A stretch of DNA of 64,000 nucleotides, from assembly GCF_963678635.1 (NCBI RefSeq), contig NC_087063.1, forward strand, positions 58,660,759 through 58,724,758, read 5' to 3'. The notes below the pieces were generated by a model. The model made no database searches and was not told the DNA's origin. It saw only the letters and a list, made by a program, of their open reading frames with translations. Below, one piece after another: positions 9,297-19,529 of this stretch (position 1 is its first letter; each line of letters starts with the position of its first letter). The position numbers and the translations under genes were made by a program. Source of the stretch: Symsagittifera roscoffensis (Eukaryota > Xenacoelomorpha > Acoela > Convolutidae).

Positions 9297-12200
9297 CCTC
9301 GGTGATCCCCGACTGGACAGAATTTTTGTTCGATGTTATTTTCGGTGCAAAATTTTTTCATAGCTTTCCCTTTGAACCCCGAAAATTGGTCCGTTTTAAT
9401 TGATTCCGGTATTCCATGAGTGTCTATGTAAGTACGGAGAAATTTTATTGTTGATTTTCCCCCTGTAGATTTTGTTACTTTGACTGATGGAAATTTTGAG
9501 TATCTATCAATAGCGACTAATAAGTATATCTTCTTCCCCTTATGATCTTCAAGTGGGCCCGCATAATCTAATTGTAGTTCTTGACCTGGCTGTGACAACA
9601 GTGGGAAGGGTTTAGTCGAATTTTTGGGAATTAAGTATTTAGCGTTCTTACCATAACGAGTACAGCTTCTACACTCTTCGGCCATATTGACTATGTCTTT
9701 ATGCATATGCGGCCACCACAGGTAGTTTGAGACCTCCAACATTGCTTCCTGTCCAGGATGACCTTGATGAAGTCGTCGGAGCACTGCTTGTCTCAACTTT
9801 TCGGGCACGGCCAAACGATTGTCTACTAGAAGGCAATCGTCTACCACCGACATCTGGTGCCACAGAGGATTTGTGTAGGGTCCCATGAGCTCGAAACCAT
9901 GTCTGTCATTTCGTTCGACTACTCTTCTTAGCCGGTCCATCCAGGTATCTTCCGACACTAGTTCTGCAAGAAGACTTTTGTCAAATAATTTGACGAGTGA
10001 AAGTGGGTTATCTGACTCCATTAACTGTTCCCCCCGTTTGTACTCAGATTTTCGTGAATTGTGTCTTGTTTTTTCTGGTGTGATTACACAAGTCTTCGTT
10101 CCTGAACTGTAATCCCGGTCGTCACTATCCAGAGTTAAATCGACTTCGACGATTTGTCCCACTTCTGCTTCGTCTCCGGAAGTGGACAGACCTGGTGATT
10201 TCGGGTTTTGTATCCCCGAGGTAGCCTCTAACTCCATTGCTACAAATGGGGGTTCTGTACTCCTTCCTGAGCCCACCAGTTCCCAGAATGAGACTATTTT
10301 TGATTGAGCTGTTGAAACAGTTGAGGTCGATGGTCCTTTTTTTCCTGGGCTGACTGCTTGAGCAGTTGACGTTGATTGTCCACTTTGGGTGTTTGGCAAA
10401 TACCACCTCGCCTGTGTTGTTTGTTCCAAGTCCGAATCCTCTGATTCTGATATGTGTGGTCGTATCATCCTAGTCCTGTGAAACGTTGTTGTCACTTCTT
10501 CTCTCAAGGTATTGTTGTTATTTCTCTCCTGGATCCTGACATTCTTTTTCTCTTTTCCGCTATTATTCAATTCGTCTGATTGCATTTTTCTCGATTTCTG
10601 ATTTAAGAATTTGCTGGTTTTTTCTAATGACTGAACCGACTGTATCCGCTGACGATTTTGAGATATACTGATTTTTGGATTTCCGCGCTTTTCTCGTTGA
10701 AACGAACGCGAATCTTCATTTCTTTCGTTCCGGTCGTGCTTTGTCCATTTTGGACCGTTTTGGTTGCTATAGCAACGGGTAGATGACGTGTTCTTAATCG
10801 ACATATTTTGATCAATTCTAGAATATTCTAGAACGTTTTCGTTCCGGTCGAGCCTATACTGATCATTTATCCGACTGTTTAAACAGTCGAGAGCTTTATG
10901 GAAACTTTCGATTGATGTAACTACGAATTTTTCATCCAATACTGACTCCGGCCAGGGTTCCCCCTTTGGATTTTGAGAAAGATAATCTACTATACCCATA
11001 TCTTTTCCTGGTAAATGAACAACCTTAAATTGGTAAGGTAATAGTCTGTCTACCCATCTAGTTAATCTAGATTGGTACGTTTTATTTGATTTATTTTCAT
11101 CCAAAGCAGTGACTAGCGCTTTGTGATCTGTAGCGATTACGAATTCCTTGCCTAATAAATAGTGTTTAAATCGATCAACCGACCATACAACTGCAAGCAG
11201 TTCAAGCTCATTTGTGGAATATTTTTTTTCTTGTGTATTTAGGTACCTGGAAGCGAATGCGATTGGTATCCACTCCCCCTCAGCGTTTTGTTGTTCTAGC
11301 GATGCGCCCAGCCCACTGTGACTGGCATCACATTTCACCCTAGTGTCTAAACTGGGGTCATAATAATGAATTTTTGTTATATTCGCAACCGCTGTTTTTA
11401 TTGACTCGAATATTTCCGAATGTTCTTCTTTCCATTCGAATTTTTTTACTTGAATTTTTACACTTTTGAGTTTCTTTTTCTCATTTTCTTCGCGTAATAG
11501 TGGTCTCAATTTTTCTGTTAGCGTAGCCGCATTTGGGATGAACTTGGCCAGATGATTTATACTGCCTAGAAATGATCTAAGTTGTTTCAGTGATGTTGGC
11601 GGGCTAAGTTTTAGGATCGCTTCTGTTTTTGTGATTTTAGGAGAGATTCCGTCCGACGATAACTTATGCCCCAACCAATTCACTTCCTGTTGAAAAAATT
11701 CACATTTCGACAGTTTTAATGCCAAATTCTCTTTATCTAGCTTTTTTAGGACATTCATAATCAATTCTTCATGTTCTTGTTCACTCCCTTTTGATACAAT
11801 TAGTATATCATCAAGAAAACAGAACGTGTTTTCCGCATGATTTAATGTTCTGTCCATAGCTTTTTGAAACTCTGCTGGCATGTCTGCCAAACCATAAAAC
11901 CCTGTTAAGAATCTGTATGTACCAGTGGCTTGCCCACCTATGATGTTGAAATTGCATTGTTTCGCTGTCTCTGCAGTCAACTTTAATTGACTGTACGCGT
12001 ACTTCAAATCTAGTACTGAGAAATGCAGTTTCCCGTTTGTGTTCGCTGTGACAATTTGGCTAACACCGTCTATCAATTCATCCACATTTGGCATTTGATA
12101 TTTGTTTTTAAACAATTGTCTTTTGATAGGTTTGGCGTCGAGCGCCAATTTTATGGAATCATCTTTTTTCACTGTTATTACAATAGGTGCTATAAAACAA

Positions 12201-14107
12201 TCACTAGTGCATTTGTCTAATCGTTCTATATGCCCTTCTTTTAACAGTTTTTCCATTTCCTCGTACACTTTCTCTTGTATGTGTATCGGAATGCGTCTCC
12301 CCTTTTCTTGTAAAGGGCAGAGTGGGTACTTGAACTTTGTGCTAACCACATGATTTTTTGAGCACCCTTGACGATCGAAAAGATTCTTAAATTTACTGTA
12401 AAATTTGTTTTTCCAACCTTCTGACTGTTCGCACAGTAAGACATCAAACCTCGTCTTTTCTTTTGGTGCCAACTTCTGTGTTGTGTGTATTCCCACTTTG
12501 CTCTGTAAATCCAGCCCCAAAATACACCGTGTGCGTCTTTCTGTGATTAAGAACGATGCTCCCACCACTTCCCACCCCGCCGAACGGATGTTCGTGGTGA
12601 TTGCACCCAGTATGTTAATCGGCTGCTTGTTGTAGTCTACAAATTTTGTAGTCAAATTGAGATTCTCCCGTGGAATAAACTTGGTATTTTTCGAAGATTC
12701 TAGAATCATCTTTGCAGTCGCCCAGTTCAAGAAAGATACTGGACTACCCGTATCAATGGTCATATTTATGATCTGATGATCGATTCTCACCAGAGCCTTT
12801 AGTGACCTTATTTGTTTCGATCGGGTATTTCTTCTGATGTCAACCTTCTGTACATCCTTTCTGTGCTTGTCGGATTCTTTGTTTTTATTCGATTGCCCTT
12901 TTATATATTCATCAATTTCTTCCAGCGAAGATAGTTCTGATTCGATCGACATAATTTCGAATTCCTCACACGATTCGAATGACTGAATCAGGTTACACTC
13001 TTCATCTGAGCTTGATGATTTTTCTGCAATCTCATTCACTTGTTGTGATTTACACATTTTAGCGAAATGGTTCGGTTTAGAACAATTCTTACATGTTTTA
13101 CCCATGGCCGGGCATTTCTTCAGATGTCCTTCTCCGAATATTCGACCACATCGGGTACACGTCTTTGAATCTGCAAAACTTCTCCCCTCCTTTCTGTCTG
13201 CAAATTTCTTTCTATACCCACTGTTTGCTTGTCTTCTTCCGCTAGCATTCTTGTTACCGATACTCATTATGGGTTCTTGTTTTATCTTCGCTGCCCCATT
13301 TATCTGAACTGTACTTGCAGTTGTTGCGTTAGTTTTCTGAAACGCCTGTGTTGTCTGTTTACTTTGTTCAAACTTTAACGCTCTTTTCAGTACTTCTTCC
13401 GGTGAAAATGTTTCAAATGTCAATGTGTCTTGTAATACCACATTCTTCATTTTCGAGATGAATAGGTCCCGCACTAATTGATCATCCAGTGTTCCTAGCT
13501 CAGCTTTTGCTGCTTGTGCAGTTAGTGCTGCATGAAATGCCTCGAGTGTCTCTCCAGTTTCTTGTGATCGATTGAATAGTTTATAACGTTCATATGTAAC
13601 GCTCTGTGATTTGTCAAATGACACTTTCGCCAAGGCCACCATCTCTCGAAATTCTAACTTTGACACTTCCACATGGGGGTTCTTTTGGACGAATTTCTTC
13701 TTACCTTCTGTACCCAACGCCAGGAATAGTCTGGAAGCGACTCTTTTCTGTACCTCGTTGTAGTATACGTTGTGACCAACCTTTGGACCTCTAGCTCTTC
13801 TTTCTTCATTTTCCAGGTTAATTTTATCTCTAGCTAGTTGGTCTCTGGCTTCTCTATCAGCAATCGCTTGTGCATTTTCGTTTTCCCTTGGAGTTTCGGG
13901 TCTTGGTAACTGTTCTAACAGAACTTCTTTTGGTTCTTGTAACAAAAGTTCCGGGTCCACACTCTCCTTCACGGTTACAGCCAAAAAAAATTGATCTAGC
14001 CATATCCTAAAATTCCAGGGAGGGTCAGAGTTCGCGGTTGTCCAAAATACTGGAATCCCCATGTCCGTTCTGTTGTCTTGGGACAGGAATCCTGCTGGCT
14101 GCGCCAT
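9245..14107 (-). CDS. Gag-Pol polyprotein (Gag, protease, RT, RNase H, integrase N-terminal and core)
   Basis: A single frame of 1620 codons. The first ATG uses the last base of the 5' LTR plus the first two of the primer-binding site. In order: Gag with Arg/Glu-rich N-terminus and two Cys/His knuckles (about residues 317-332 and a canonical CX2CX4HX4C at 339-352); retropepsin with D452-T-G; reverse transcriptase with CFLDD at about 763-767 (Phe where YXDD is usual); RNase H with CDASHSG (Asp 927); a 310-residue Asn/Ser/Arg-rich linker (about 1052-1362); integrase with LHQGHPG (His 1447/1450), CRSC (Cys 1479/1482), first Asp 1514 and second Asp 1573 (TDQFSGF). The frame ends shortly after, before the catalytic Glu, which lies in the -1 frame. 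Gag and Pol share one frame, with no frameshift between them. Confidence 0.93.
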   Translation of the reverse strand: MAQPAGFLSQDNRTDMGIPVFWTTANSDPPWNFRIWLDQFFLAVTVKESVDPELLLQEPKEVLLEQLPRPETPRENENAQAIADREARDQLARDKINLENEERRARGPKVGHNVYYNEVQKRVASRLFLALGTEGKKKFVQKNPHVEVSKLEFREMVALAKVSFDKSQSVTYERYKLFNRSQETGETLEAFHAALTAQAAKAELGTLDDQLVRDLFISKMKNVVLQDTLTFETFSPEEVLKRALKFEQSKQTTQAFQKTNATTASTVQINGAAKIKQEPIMSIGNKNASGRRQANSGYRKKFADRKEGRSFADSKTCTRCGRIFGEGHLKKCPAMGKTCKNCSKPNHFAKMCKSQQVNEIAEKSSSSDEECNLIQSFESCEEFEIMSIESELSSLEEIDEYIKGQSNKNKESDKHRKDVQKVDIRRNTRSKQIRSLKALVRIDHQIINMTIDTGSPVSFLNWATAKMILESSKNTKFIPRENLNLTTKFVDYNKQPINILGAITTNIRSAGWEVVGASFLITERRTRCILGLDLQSKVGIHTTQKLAPKEKTRFDVLLCEQSEGWKNKFYSKFKNLFDRQGCSKNHVVSTKFKYPLCPLQEKGRRIPIHIQEKVYEEMEKLLKEGHIERLDKCTSDCFIAPIVITVKKDDSIKLALDAKPIKRQLFKNKYQMPNVDELIDGVSQIVTANTNGKLHFSVLDLKYAYSQLKLTAETAKQCNFNIIGGQATGTYRFLTGFYGLADMPAEFQKAMDRTLNHAENTFCFLDDILIVSKGSEQEHEELIMNVLKKLDKENLALKLSKCEFFQQEVNWLGHKLSSDGISPKITKTEAILKLSPPTSLKQLRSFLGSINHLAKFIPNAATLTEKLRPLLREENEKKKLKSVKIQVKKFEWKEEHSEIFESIKTAVANITKIHYYDPSLDTRVKCDASHSGLGASLEQQNAEGEWIPIAFASRYLNTQEKKYSTNELELLAVVWSVDRFKHYLLGKEFVIATDHKALVTALDENKSNKTYQSRLTRWVDRLLPYQFKVVHLPGKDMGIVDYLSQNPKGEPWPESVLDEKFVVTSIESFHKALDCLNSRINDQYRLDRNENVLEYSRIDQNMSIKNTSSTRCYSNQNGPKWTKHDRNERNEDSRSFQREKRGNPKISISQNRQRIQSVQSLEKTSKFLNQKSRKMQSDELNNSGKEKKNVRIQERNNNNTLREEVTTTFHRTRMIRPHISESEDSDLEQTTQARWYLPNTQSGQSTSTAQAVSPGKKGPSTSTVSTAQSKIVSFWELVGSGRSTEPPFVAMELEATSGIQNPKSPGLSTSGDEAEVGQIVEVDLTLDSDDRDYSSGTKTCVITPEKTRHNSRKSEYKRGEQLMESDNPLSLVKLFDKSLLAELVSEDTWMDRLRRVVERNDRHGFELMGPYTNPLWHQMSVVDDCLLVDNRLAVPEKLRQAVLRRLHQGHPGQEAMLEVSNYLWWPHMHKDIVNMAEECRSCTRYGKNAKYLIPKNSTKPFPLLSQPGQELQLDYAGPLEDHKGKKIYLLVAIDRYSKFPSVKVTKSTGGKSTIKFLRTYIDTHGIPESIKTDQFSGFKGKAMKKFCTENNIEQKFCPVGDHRGCGLSNEQYKPLKEDWG
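14091..14106 (-). other. primer-binding site of the young gypsy element
   Basis: Immediately after the 5' LTR the coding strand reads TGGCGCAGCCAGCAGG. This is complementary to a tRNA end CTGCGCCA, the form expected of a tRNA-Ser acceptor end (inference from the general tRNA-Ser acceptor stem). The first TG also forms part of the Gag start codon. Confidence 0.75.
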
Positions 14108-14365
14108 GTGATAACTGTTGGATTTACTCAAGTAATTGTAAAACAGAATAAGTAAAACGTTTTAATTTAGACTGTTAACTTTGTCTTAATTTAGATCTGA
14201 GATCATGCTTGTCTTTTCATGTCTCTATCTCAACAGCAATGTCCTAAATGACTATTGCGCTTGGCCTGCATGAACGGCCTTGAATAGTAATAACAATACA
14301 TAACAGAATAATTAATAGCACTATTCTCAGAGGTTACTGTGGCAGCAGTACTACACGGTACCACA
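14107..14365 (-). repeat. 5' LTR of the young gypsy element
   Basis: 259 bp. It should carry the element's promoter and polyadenylation signals. It differs from its partner only at 14284 and is followed on the right by the target duplication GTGCC. Confidence 0.96.
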
Positions 14366-14522
14366 GTGCCAAAACTACAAGTAGTTTCAGCACTTACAAA
14401 TAAGTGTCAAGGTTAGAGATGGAATATGATTGGTTAGTTCGTAATATTTTATAGTGATAGTTTTATCAATAATATAACTAGATTTATATCCAAATATAAA
14501 TACTTGTTCAGAACTGGTTCCA
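14366..14522 (-). repeat. inner part of element A 3' LTR
   Basis: On the - strand it begins TGGAACCAGTTCTG after a short GC-rich run (CCCCGGATGGG), and contains CACTATAAAAT and TTGTAAGTGCTGAAA. All are matched in order by the element B 5' LTR. With 7020-7246 it makes one LTR of about 380 bp that the young gypsy element interrupts. Confidence 0.7.
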
Positions 14523-14949
14523 CCCATCCGGGGTTTAGAGAGTTTTAAGCTTTTAATTGTTTATTGTAGAGAAGGACGGGTGATGTAGTTTTCTTTGGAA
14601 ATTTTCAGCAGTGATTTCTCGGAGAAAGGAGAGATGTAGCTGTTCGTGTAGATGGAAGGAAACTGTTTTTGTTCGTATTTCAAGATACGCCTCGTTGATC
14701 GTGGGTAGTCTTGGGTGATTGTGTCAAGACTTCTGTTCGATGTAAGTTCAGAGCGATTAAGTTTAGAGCGAGACTATGTGCAGGGTGACGTTTGAATTTT
14801 CCGTGTGAAGTGCCAAGTGACTAGGATCTGTATGTGAGATCAAAATCGAGATGGCCAGTAGTCTCGTTCAATGGGTTTCCTTTGCGGCGAGGTATATTGT
14901 TGGTTAAGAGTTTTTATATATTTTATCTTAATTTGTAGGGAAAATTAGT

Positions 14950-15660
14950 GGAAATTTTGTAGTTTGAGTTTCACTTATTGTTGAACGGGTTGAAGGCAGT
15001 GACAAAGATGTATCGAATGAGATATCTATATCGCCATTTACTAAGTTTGGCTCACCTTGAGTGAAAGCTTTTGGTGTCATCCAATGTGGGAGACGCTGTT
15101 TTGATGTTGGGGGGTTAAAGGGTTTTTCACGGACTTGTTCAGATGTGAGGGTTGATCCTAAGTTATCCGATGGTATAATTGGAATGCTTTGTGTGTGGGA
15201 GGGGGTGGTGTACTTTGAATTGTATTAATGGAAAGGTCCAGAGGATTTGGGAATGGTGATGAGGGTATATTAAAACGAACTCTGGGTCTTGTAAGATTTT
15301 TATTTTGTCTTGGATGGATTATTTGTCTATCTATCGTAGATGTATGATTTTGGTTTTGACTTGGGTGTCTTGTTTTTTTAAGGTCTCGTTGGACAGAAGG
15401 ATAGATATTGTATGTTGGTTCGTATAGCGGTTCGCTTTGAGGTGCATGACGAACTACGGATAATAAAGGTTCTGATAGTAACGCGTGTCATCCTTCAAAT
15501 GTATAGGGTTTTTCTTGAAATGAAATGCGTGATGAGGATTGGGGTGGATTTGTTTGACTAGAGATTGGTGTTGTTGCAAGTTCCTGAGATTTCGTAGTCG
15601 GTGGGGACTGTTGTGTTGATTAGCAGTTTTGAATTTTTTAATTAATTTTTCTTATGAAGA
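14950..15660 (-). pseudogene. element A: Pro/Gln-rich frame 3' of the hydrophobic ORF, interrupted
   Basis: On the - strand, roughly 15560-15170 reads as one open stretch broken by a single TGA. It is rich in Pro, Gln, Ser, Thr and Asn (for example HPSQNQNHTS and STPPPPTHKAF). I recognise no domain. It lies between the membrane-segment frames and the 3' LTR, where some gypsy elements carry an extra gene. The region from 14523 to 14950 shows no clear frame. Confidence 0.4.
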
Positions 15661-15673
15661 AAGTCTTTGTTGC

Positions 15674-16128
15674 TTATAATATTCTTCTTTGAAAATGATT
15701 AAGAGGATTGTTGCTGGTAAAAAAGTGATTATTGCCGATTTTTATACATTTATATTTTGTCAAACTTAGGAAAACTAGAAAGGTGACAAAAATTACAAAG
15801 AGAAGAAGGATGAGTTTCTTGTTGAATAAATTGGACGTACCTAAGGAGGTGGTCAAGGATTTTTGAGAAGTTGAGTTTTGTGAGGGAAAGAAAAATTAAG
15901 AAAAAAACTGCAAAAAATTATGAGGAGGAGGAGGAATATTTCAAAGGTGTCTATGATAAAAAAATACTGAGTTGAAAAAAGATTGCGAAGAACGAAAAAA
16001 GTTTTGACATTATTGTTCTGAGGAGTCGAACTGTTTGAGAGATAATCATTTGAGAAATGATTCGAATTACTTTTTGTTTTCCGAGTCAAAAATTGAGTGT
16101 GGTTGGATTGTTTATTGATTTTTGACAA
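15674..16128 (-). pseudogene. element A: hydrophobic reading frames in the env position
   Basis: Two abutting frames in different phases each hold a strong membrane segment: IFLLLLIIFCSFFLNF (about 15900-15950) and LILLLFVIFVTFLVFLSL (about 15750-15810). The second aligns with the N-terminus of the intact frame at 36079-36636 in element B, and the shared flank CCTCC(T/C)(T/C)AGGTACG supports the alignment. It may be an envelope or membrane accessory gene. I see no fusion peptide or furin site. Confidence 0.5.
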
Positions 16129-16493
16129 GTCAGTCGGATATTGGCAATTTCTGGTGAGGGCAAATTTGATGGTCTTGGAATGAGCTTCCTAGTTTTTTTT
16201 TTTACTGGATGAGTGGGTATTTAGGAGTTATACCAAATTTAGGCTAAATGATCATGTCGTATTTTTTTAAGGCGTATTTAATTTTTTCCCTTGAAGGAAA
16301 ATTGCAGTGTAATTTGAGACAGTTTGGTTGATTTTTGTACTGGTTGATAGGGGAGGGTTGTAGCATTTAGATTTTGTTTATTTCAGTTGTAAAGTATAAG
16401 CGTGTTGCTTATTTTTGACCTGGAGATCTTTAAGTTATAGTTTCATAGGTGTTTGAAAAGAGCAATGTGTCGGCGAATGAAGAGGTGTCTGAA

Positions 16494-16663
16494 TGGGTTG
16501 ATGTGTAGAGTGATTCTGATTGGCTGAAAATGAACTAGTTTTTTAAGAATGTTAACATGAAATATGGAAAAGAGAAGAAACTTTTTTTTCCATAATTTAT
16601 GTTAAGATTCTTAAAAAACTAGTTCAACTTCAGCCAATCAGAATCACTTTATTTATCAACCCA
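16494..16663. repeat. 170-bp near-perfect palindrome inside element A
   Basis: The left arm starts TGGGTTGATGTGTAGAGTG and the right arm, reverse complemented, starts TGGGTTGATAAATAAAGTG. The match runs about 65 bases to GTTAACAT/CTTAACAT, then continues through ATGGAAAA...TTTTCCAT to a loop of about 10 bases. Element B carries only one arm-like sequence at the equivalent place (about 35310-35370: CTAGTTCAAATTCAACCAAT). The palindrome therefore arose by inverted duplication within A rather than by insertion of a transposon. Confidence 0.85.
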
Positions 16664-17039
16664 TTTAGAAAGTTTAAAATGACTAATTAATTGGAAAAGG
16701 GTTTTTGAAATCCAATTTTCTTTAATATTTTAGATTGTGGGATGAGAGTTTCGTAATCTTGCCGTGAATGACTTCGGAGTCGTGATGCTTGTCAATGTTG
16801 AGATTTTTCTTTTGTTTCTTGTGATAAAATTTTTTCTTCTTGTTTTCGATTTTTCTTTTGCGTTTGAGGTATTTGTTTATTGCTAATTTCTTGAGATTTT
16901 GGTTGGATATTTTTAATTTCTTTATTTTTTGATTCTAATAACTGTGTTGAACAATTTAGATGATGTTTTTATTGATGATTATCGTCTGAGTTGTCGTGAA
17001 AAAACCTGTAGTCCTGTAAAGGAGTATAACTGTGATAGT

Positions 17040-18010
17040 TCGCGAAGAGCGTGTTCTTTTGGGTAATATGTTAAAAAATTGATTCTGTGTTGAACTAATT
17101 CCTTTTTATTAGAATCAATAATTTTGTATGTTACATCAGTGGATTTGTCAATAATCTGAAATGGTCCTTTTCGGACTGGTTGTAATTTTTTAGATATTCG
17201 TTTTTGTGCTACAAATTTTGGTATTAAGACATATGTTCCAATTTGTAGGTTTGTAGCTGGCGTGAATCGTGAATTAAATTGTGATTGAATAATTTGTCTT
17301 TGTAATAGTTTTTTGGCTAATTTTTGATAAATTTTATTGTGTTTTTTTTATCTCTATTTAAAATCCATTCCGTATGTGAGGCTAATTTTAGGATTTGCGG
17401 GTCATGAAAATGATCTTCGTCGTGTGTATGTAACGGCAACTTATAACAAATTGATTCTTTAGTAGGTTGGCAATGACCTAGATTTGGTGTATTCTGTGAG
17501 TTATTAGCTAAGGGGAATAATTTTACGACTGTTGACCATTCGGCGTATTTTGTATCATTTCCATTTATGATACATCTGAGGTATTCTTGTAGTGAACGGT
17601 TCATACCATCGACTAAACCATTGGTCCACGAGGCACGAGACGTTCGGGGTTTATGCTTAATGTTATAAAGATGGCATAATGTGATGATTTCATTATTTAT
17701 AAATTTAGGGCCATTATCTGTGATTTAACGAATTCTGGTAATCCAAATTTTATTATCCAGTGTTCATAGAGTGTTGTATGCGCATAATAAGCATTACAAT
17801 GAGGTAAAGGGTTGAGTGCTACATAGTGGGTAAATGCATCAACTATAACCATTTTATATGAGTTTCCTTCTGAGGAGGGTGACATCGGAAATTTGGTATC
17901 AAATGAGATTCTGTGGTTGGAATATCAACTTTGTCCTTTTAAGTCTTGTTTTTCTGCTATTTGTTTCTGATGTGGGTATCGTTTACTTAATTGGCATGTT
18001 ATGCAATCGT
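17040..18010 (-). pseudogene. element A: degenerate integrase
   Basis: Fragments read CX2C zinc-finger remnant (about 17990), VDAFTHYVALNP and LYEHWIIKFGLPE of the catalytic core, WTNGLV(D/E)GMNRSLQEYLRC with the third acidic position, and a C-terminal basic module (LRKGPFQII-like, about 17160-17240). Several frameshifts and stops occur. In the core, the TDNG motif carrying the second Asp is corrupted near 17720. Confidence 0.8.
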
Positions 18011-18500
18011 TACATATTAATTTAATCGAAATTGGTTTTTTCTGATCCTGCATGTCCTTTTGTATTTAAGGAGTGTGAAATGTGAAATTCTAGGAGTATG
18101 ATACTTAATGGTAGACAGGGTACTTTTAATTCAGATGTTTGGTATTGCAAAATATCGGTGTTCTCGTTTATGGATGTGTTATTAATTTTTCTGAAGTATC
18201 GAAGAAGTGTTTCGTTTCCTATAATTGTGATATCTGCCTTTACGGGTTTTGTTTTTTGTTTGTGCCAAGATTTAAGTTGTCTGATGACTGGGTCAAGGTT
18301 TTGGCATTTCTGGAGTAGTTCCAGTGTCAGTTTTTCTGTGGTTGGTGGAAAATTATTTTCAATTTCTGTTTTTGAGAGAGGTATATTATCCAGTGTATCA
18401 TATAGATTGAAGACTTGATTTATCGTTTACTTTGAGTCTTAATCTGGGGGTCCTGATAAATTTATATCATCAGTTAGGTTTTCTTTTTTTACCAAGGGAA

Positions 18501-19271
18501 TTAGGTTTGTCCTATAAATTTTTGTGTAAGTGGTTTTTGTTGTGTATTGTTCTTCATCCACGAAGAATATGGTATCGGTTCAAATGTAGAGTTTCCTAAC
18601 AAGTCTACTTTGTAATGGTTATTTTGGCATTCTAGATACAATGGAAATTGTTGTAAACTATTTCTTTGTGCATTATCAAAGTCGGTTTTAACTGCATATT
18701 TGCATTCTACTTGTGTTGGTGTTTCGTCTTTTGCAAAGAAAAATTTTATATTTTGCGGTATTTCGACCGTCGTTTTCCTGGTTATCAATTTAGGTGGTGT
18801 ATTTCGACTGAGTGTATCTGGCAATGCAAGATTTTTTCCTGCAGTCCAGACTAGATGTAATTTCGAGAATTTCATTAGAGTTAGTTGAAGTCTGTAAACT
18901 CTATGGTTTCGATTTGATTGTGTAAATAGGAAAATTATAAGTTTATGATCTGTGAATAGAACTGTTGGATGTTTTGATCCAAGTTACAAAAAATCATATT
19001 CTGTGAGAGTATATATTATAGATGTACATTCTCTCATAAAAGCAGAAAGTCTAAGTTCGGCTTGTGTAAATAGTCTTGAATTTGCTGAGATAAGATTCAT
19101 TTTGTTTGTTCCTTTGTGTGATTGTAAAAATGCTGCGTCGATTCTAAAACTGGAGGCATCGCACATAGCGTAAACCGGTCGGACTGAATTTGGGATCGTA
19201 TTTGATATTTGTGCAGTTAGAAGTGTTTTTATTTTTCCAAATCGTTTTTTTTTGTTCTGTTGTCCATTCAA
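18501..19271 (-). pseudogene. element A: degenerate RNase H domain and connection
   Basis: YAMCDASSFRIDAAFLQ holds the first catalytic Asp of gypsy RNase H. LFTQAELRLSAFMREC follows, then LVWTAGKNLALPDTLSRN at about 18850, the typical end of the domain. The two segments are in different frames with stops between. Element B lacks the first of these segments. Confidence 0.75.
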
Positions 19272-19529
19272 AAATATTTTGTTGTCTGAGATTAAATTAA
19301 ATTGGTCTTAAGTGTAATTGCATTTTAAAGACGTATTTACTTAAATAGTTTAGCATTCCCAGAAATTCTTAGATTCTTTTTATTTGATAGAGGATGAAAC
19401 TTTATGATTGCGTCTATGCGAGATTTTAATGGAGTGATTGTGTTTCCTTCAATATTAGTTCAAAGGAAATTCACAAGTAAGAAAGAAATGTGATTCATCT
19501 GCGGCTACTTTCATTTTTTCCATAAGTAG

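Larger units (their letters stand above)
7247..14365 (-). mobile_element. complete, very young Ty3/gypsy-type LTR retrotransposon
   Basis: Two 259-bp LTRs (7247-7505 and 14107-14365) begin TGTG and end CACA on either strand, and differ at one position (7424 T versus 14284 A). The 5-bp direct repeat GTGCC at 7242-7246 and 14366-14370 is the target-site duplication. A primer-binding site abuts the 5' LTR, and a short purine tract abuts the 3' LTR. The internal region encodes Gag-Pol in the order zinc knuckles, protease, RT, RNase H, integrase (the Ty3/gypsy order), plus a long C-terminal extension. Copies flanking the target show that it jumped into the 3' LTR of the older element A. The near-identical LTRs mean the insertion is recent. 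One frame break lies in integrase. Confidence 0.96.
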
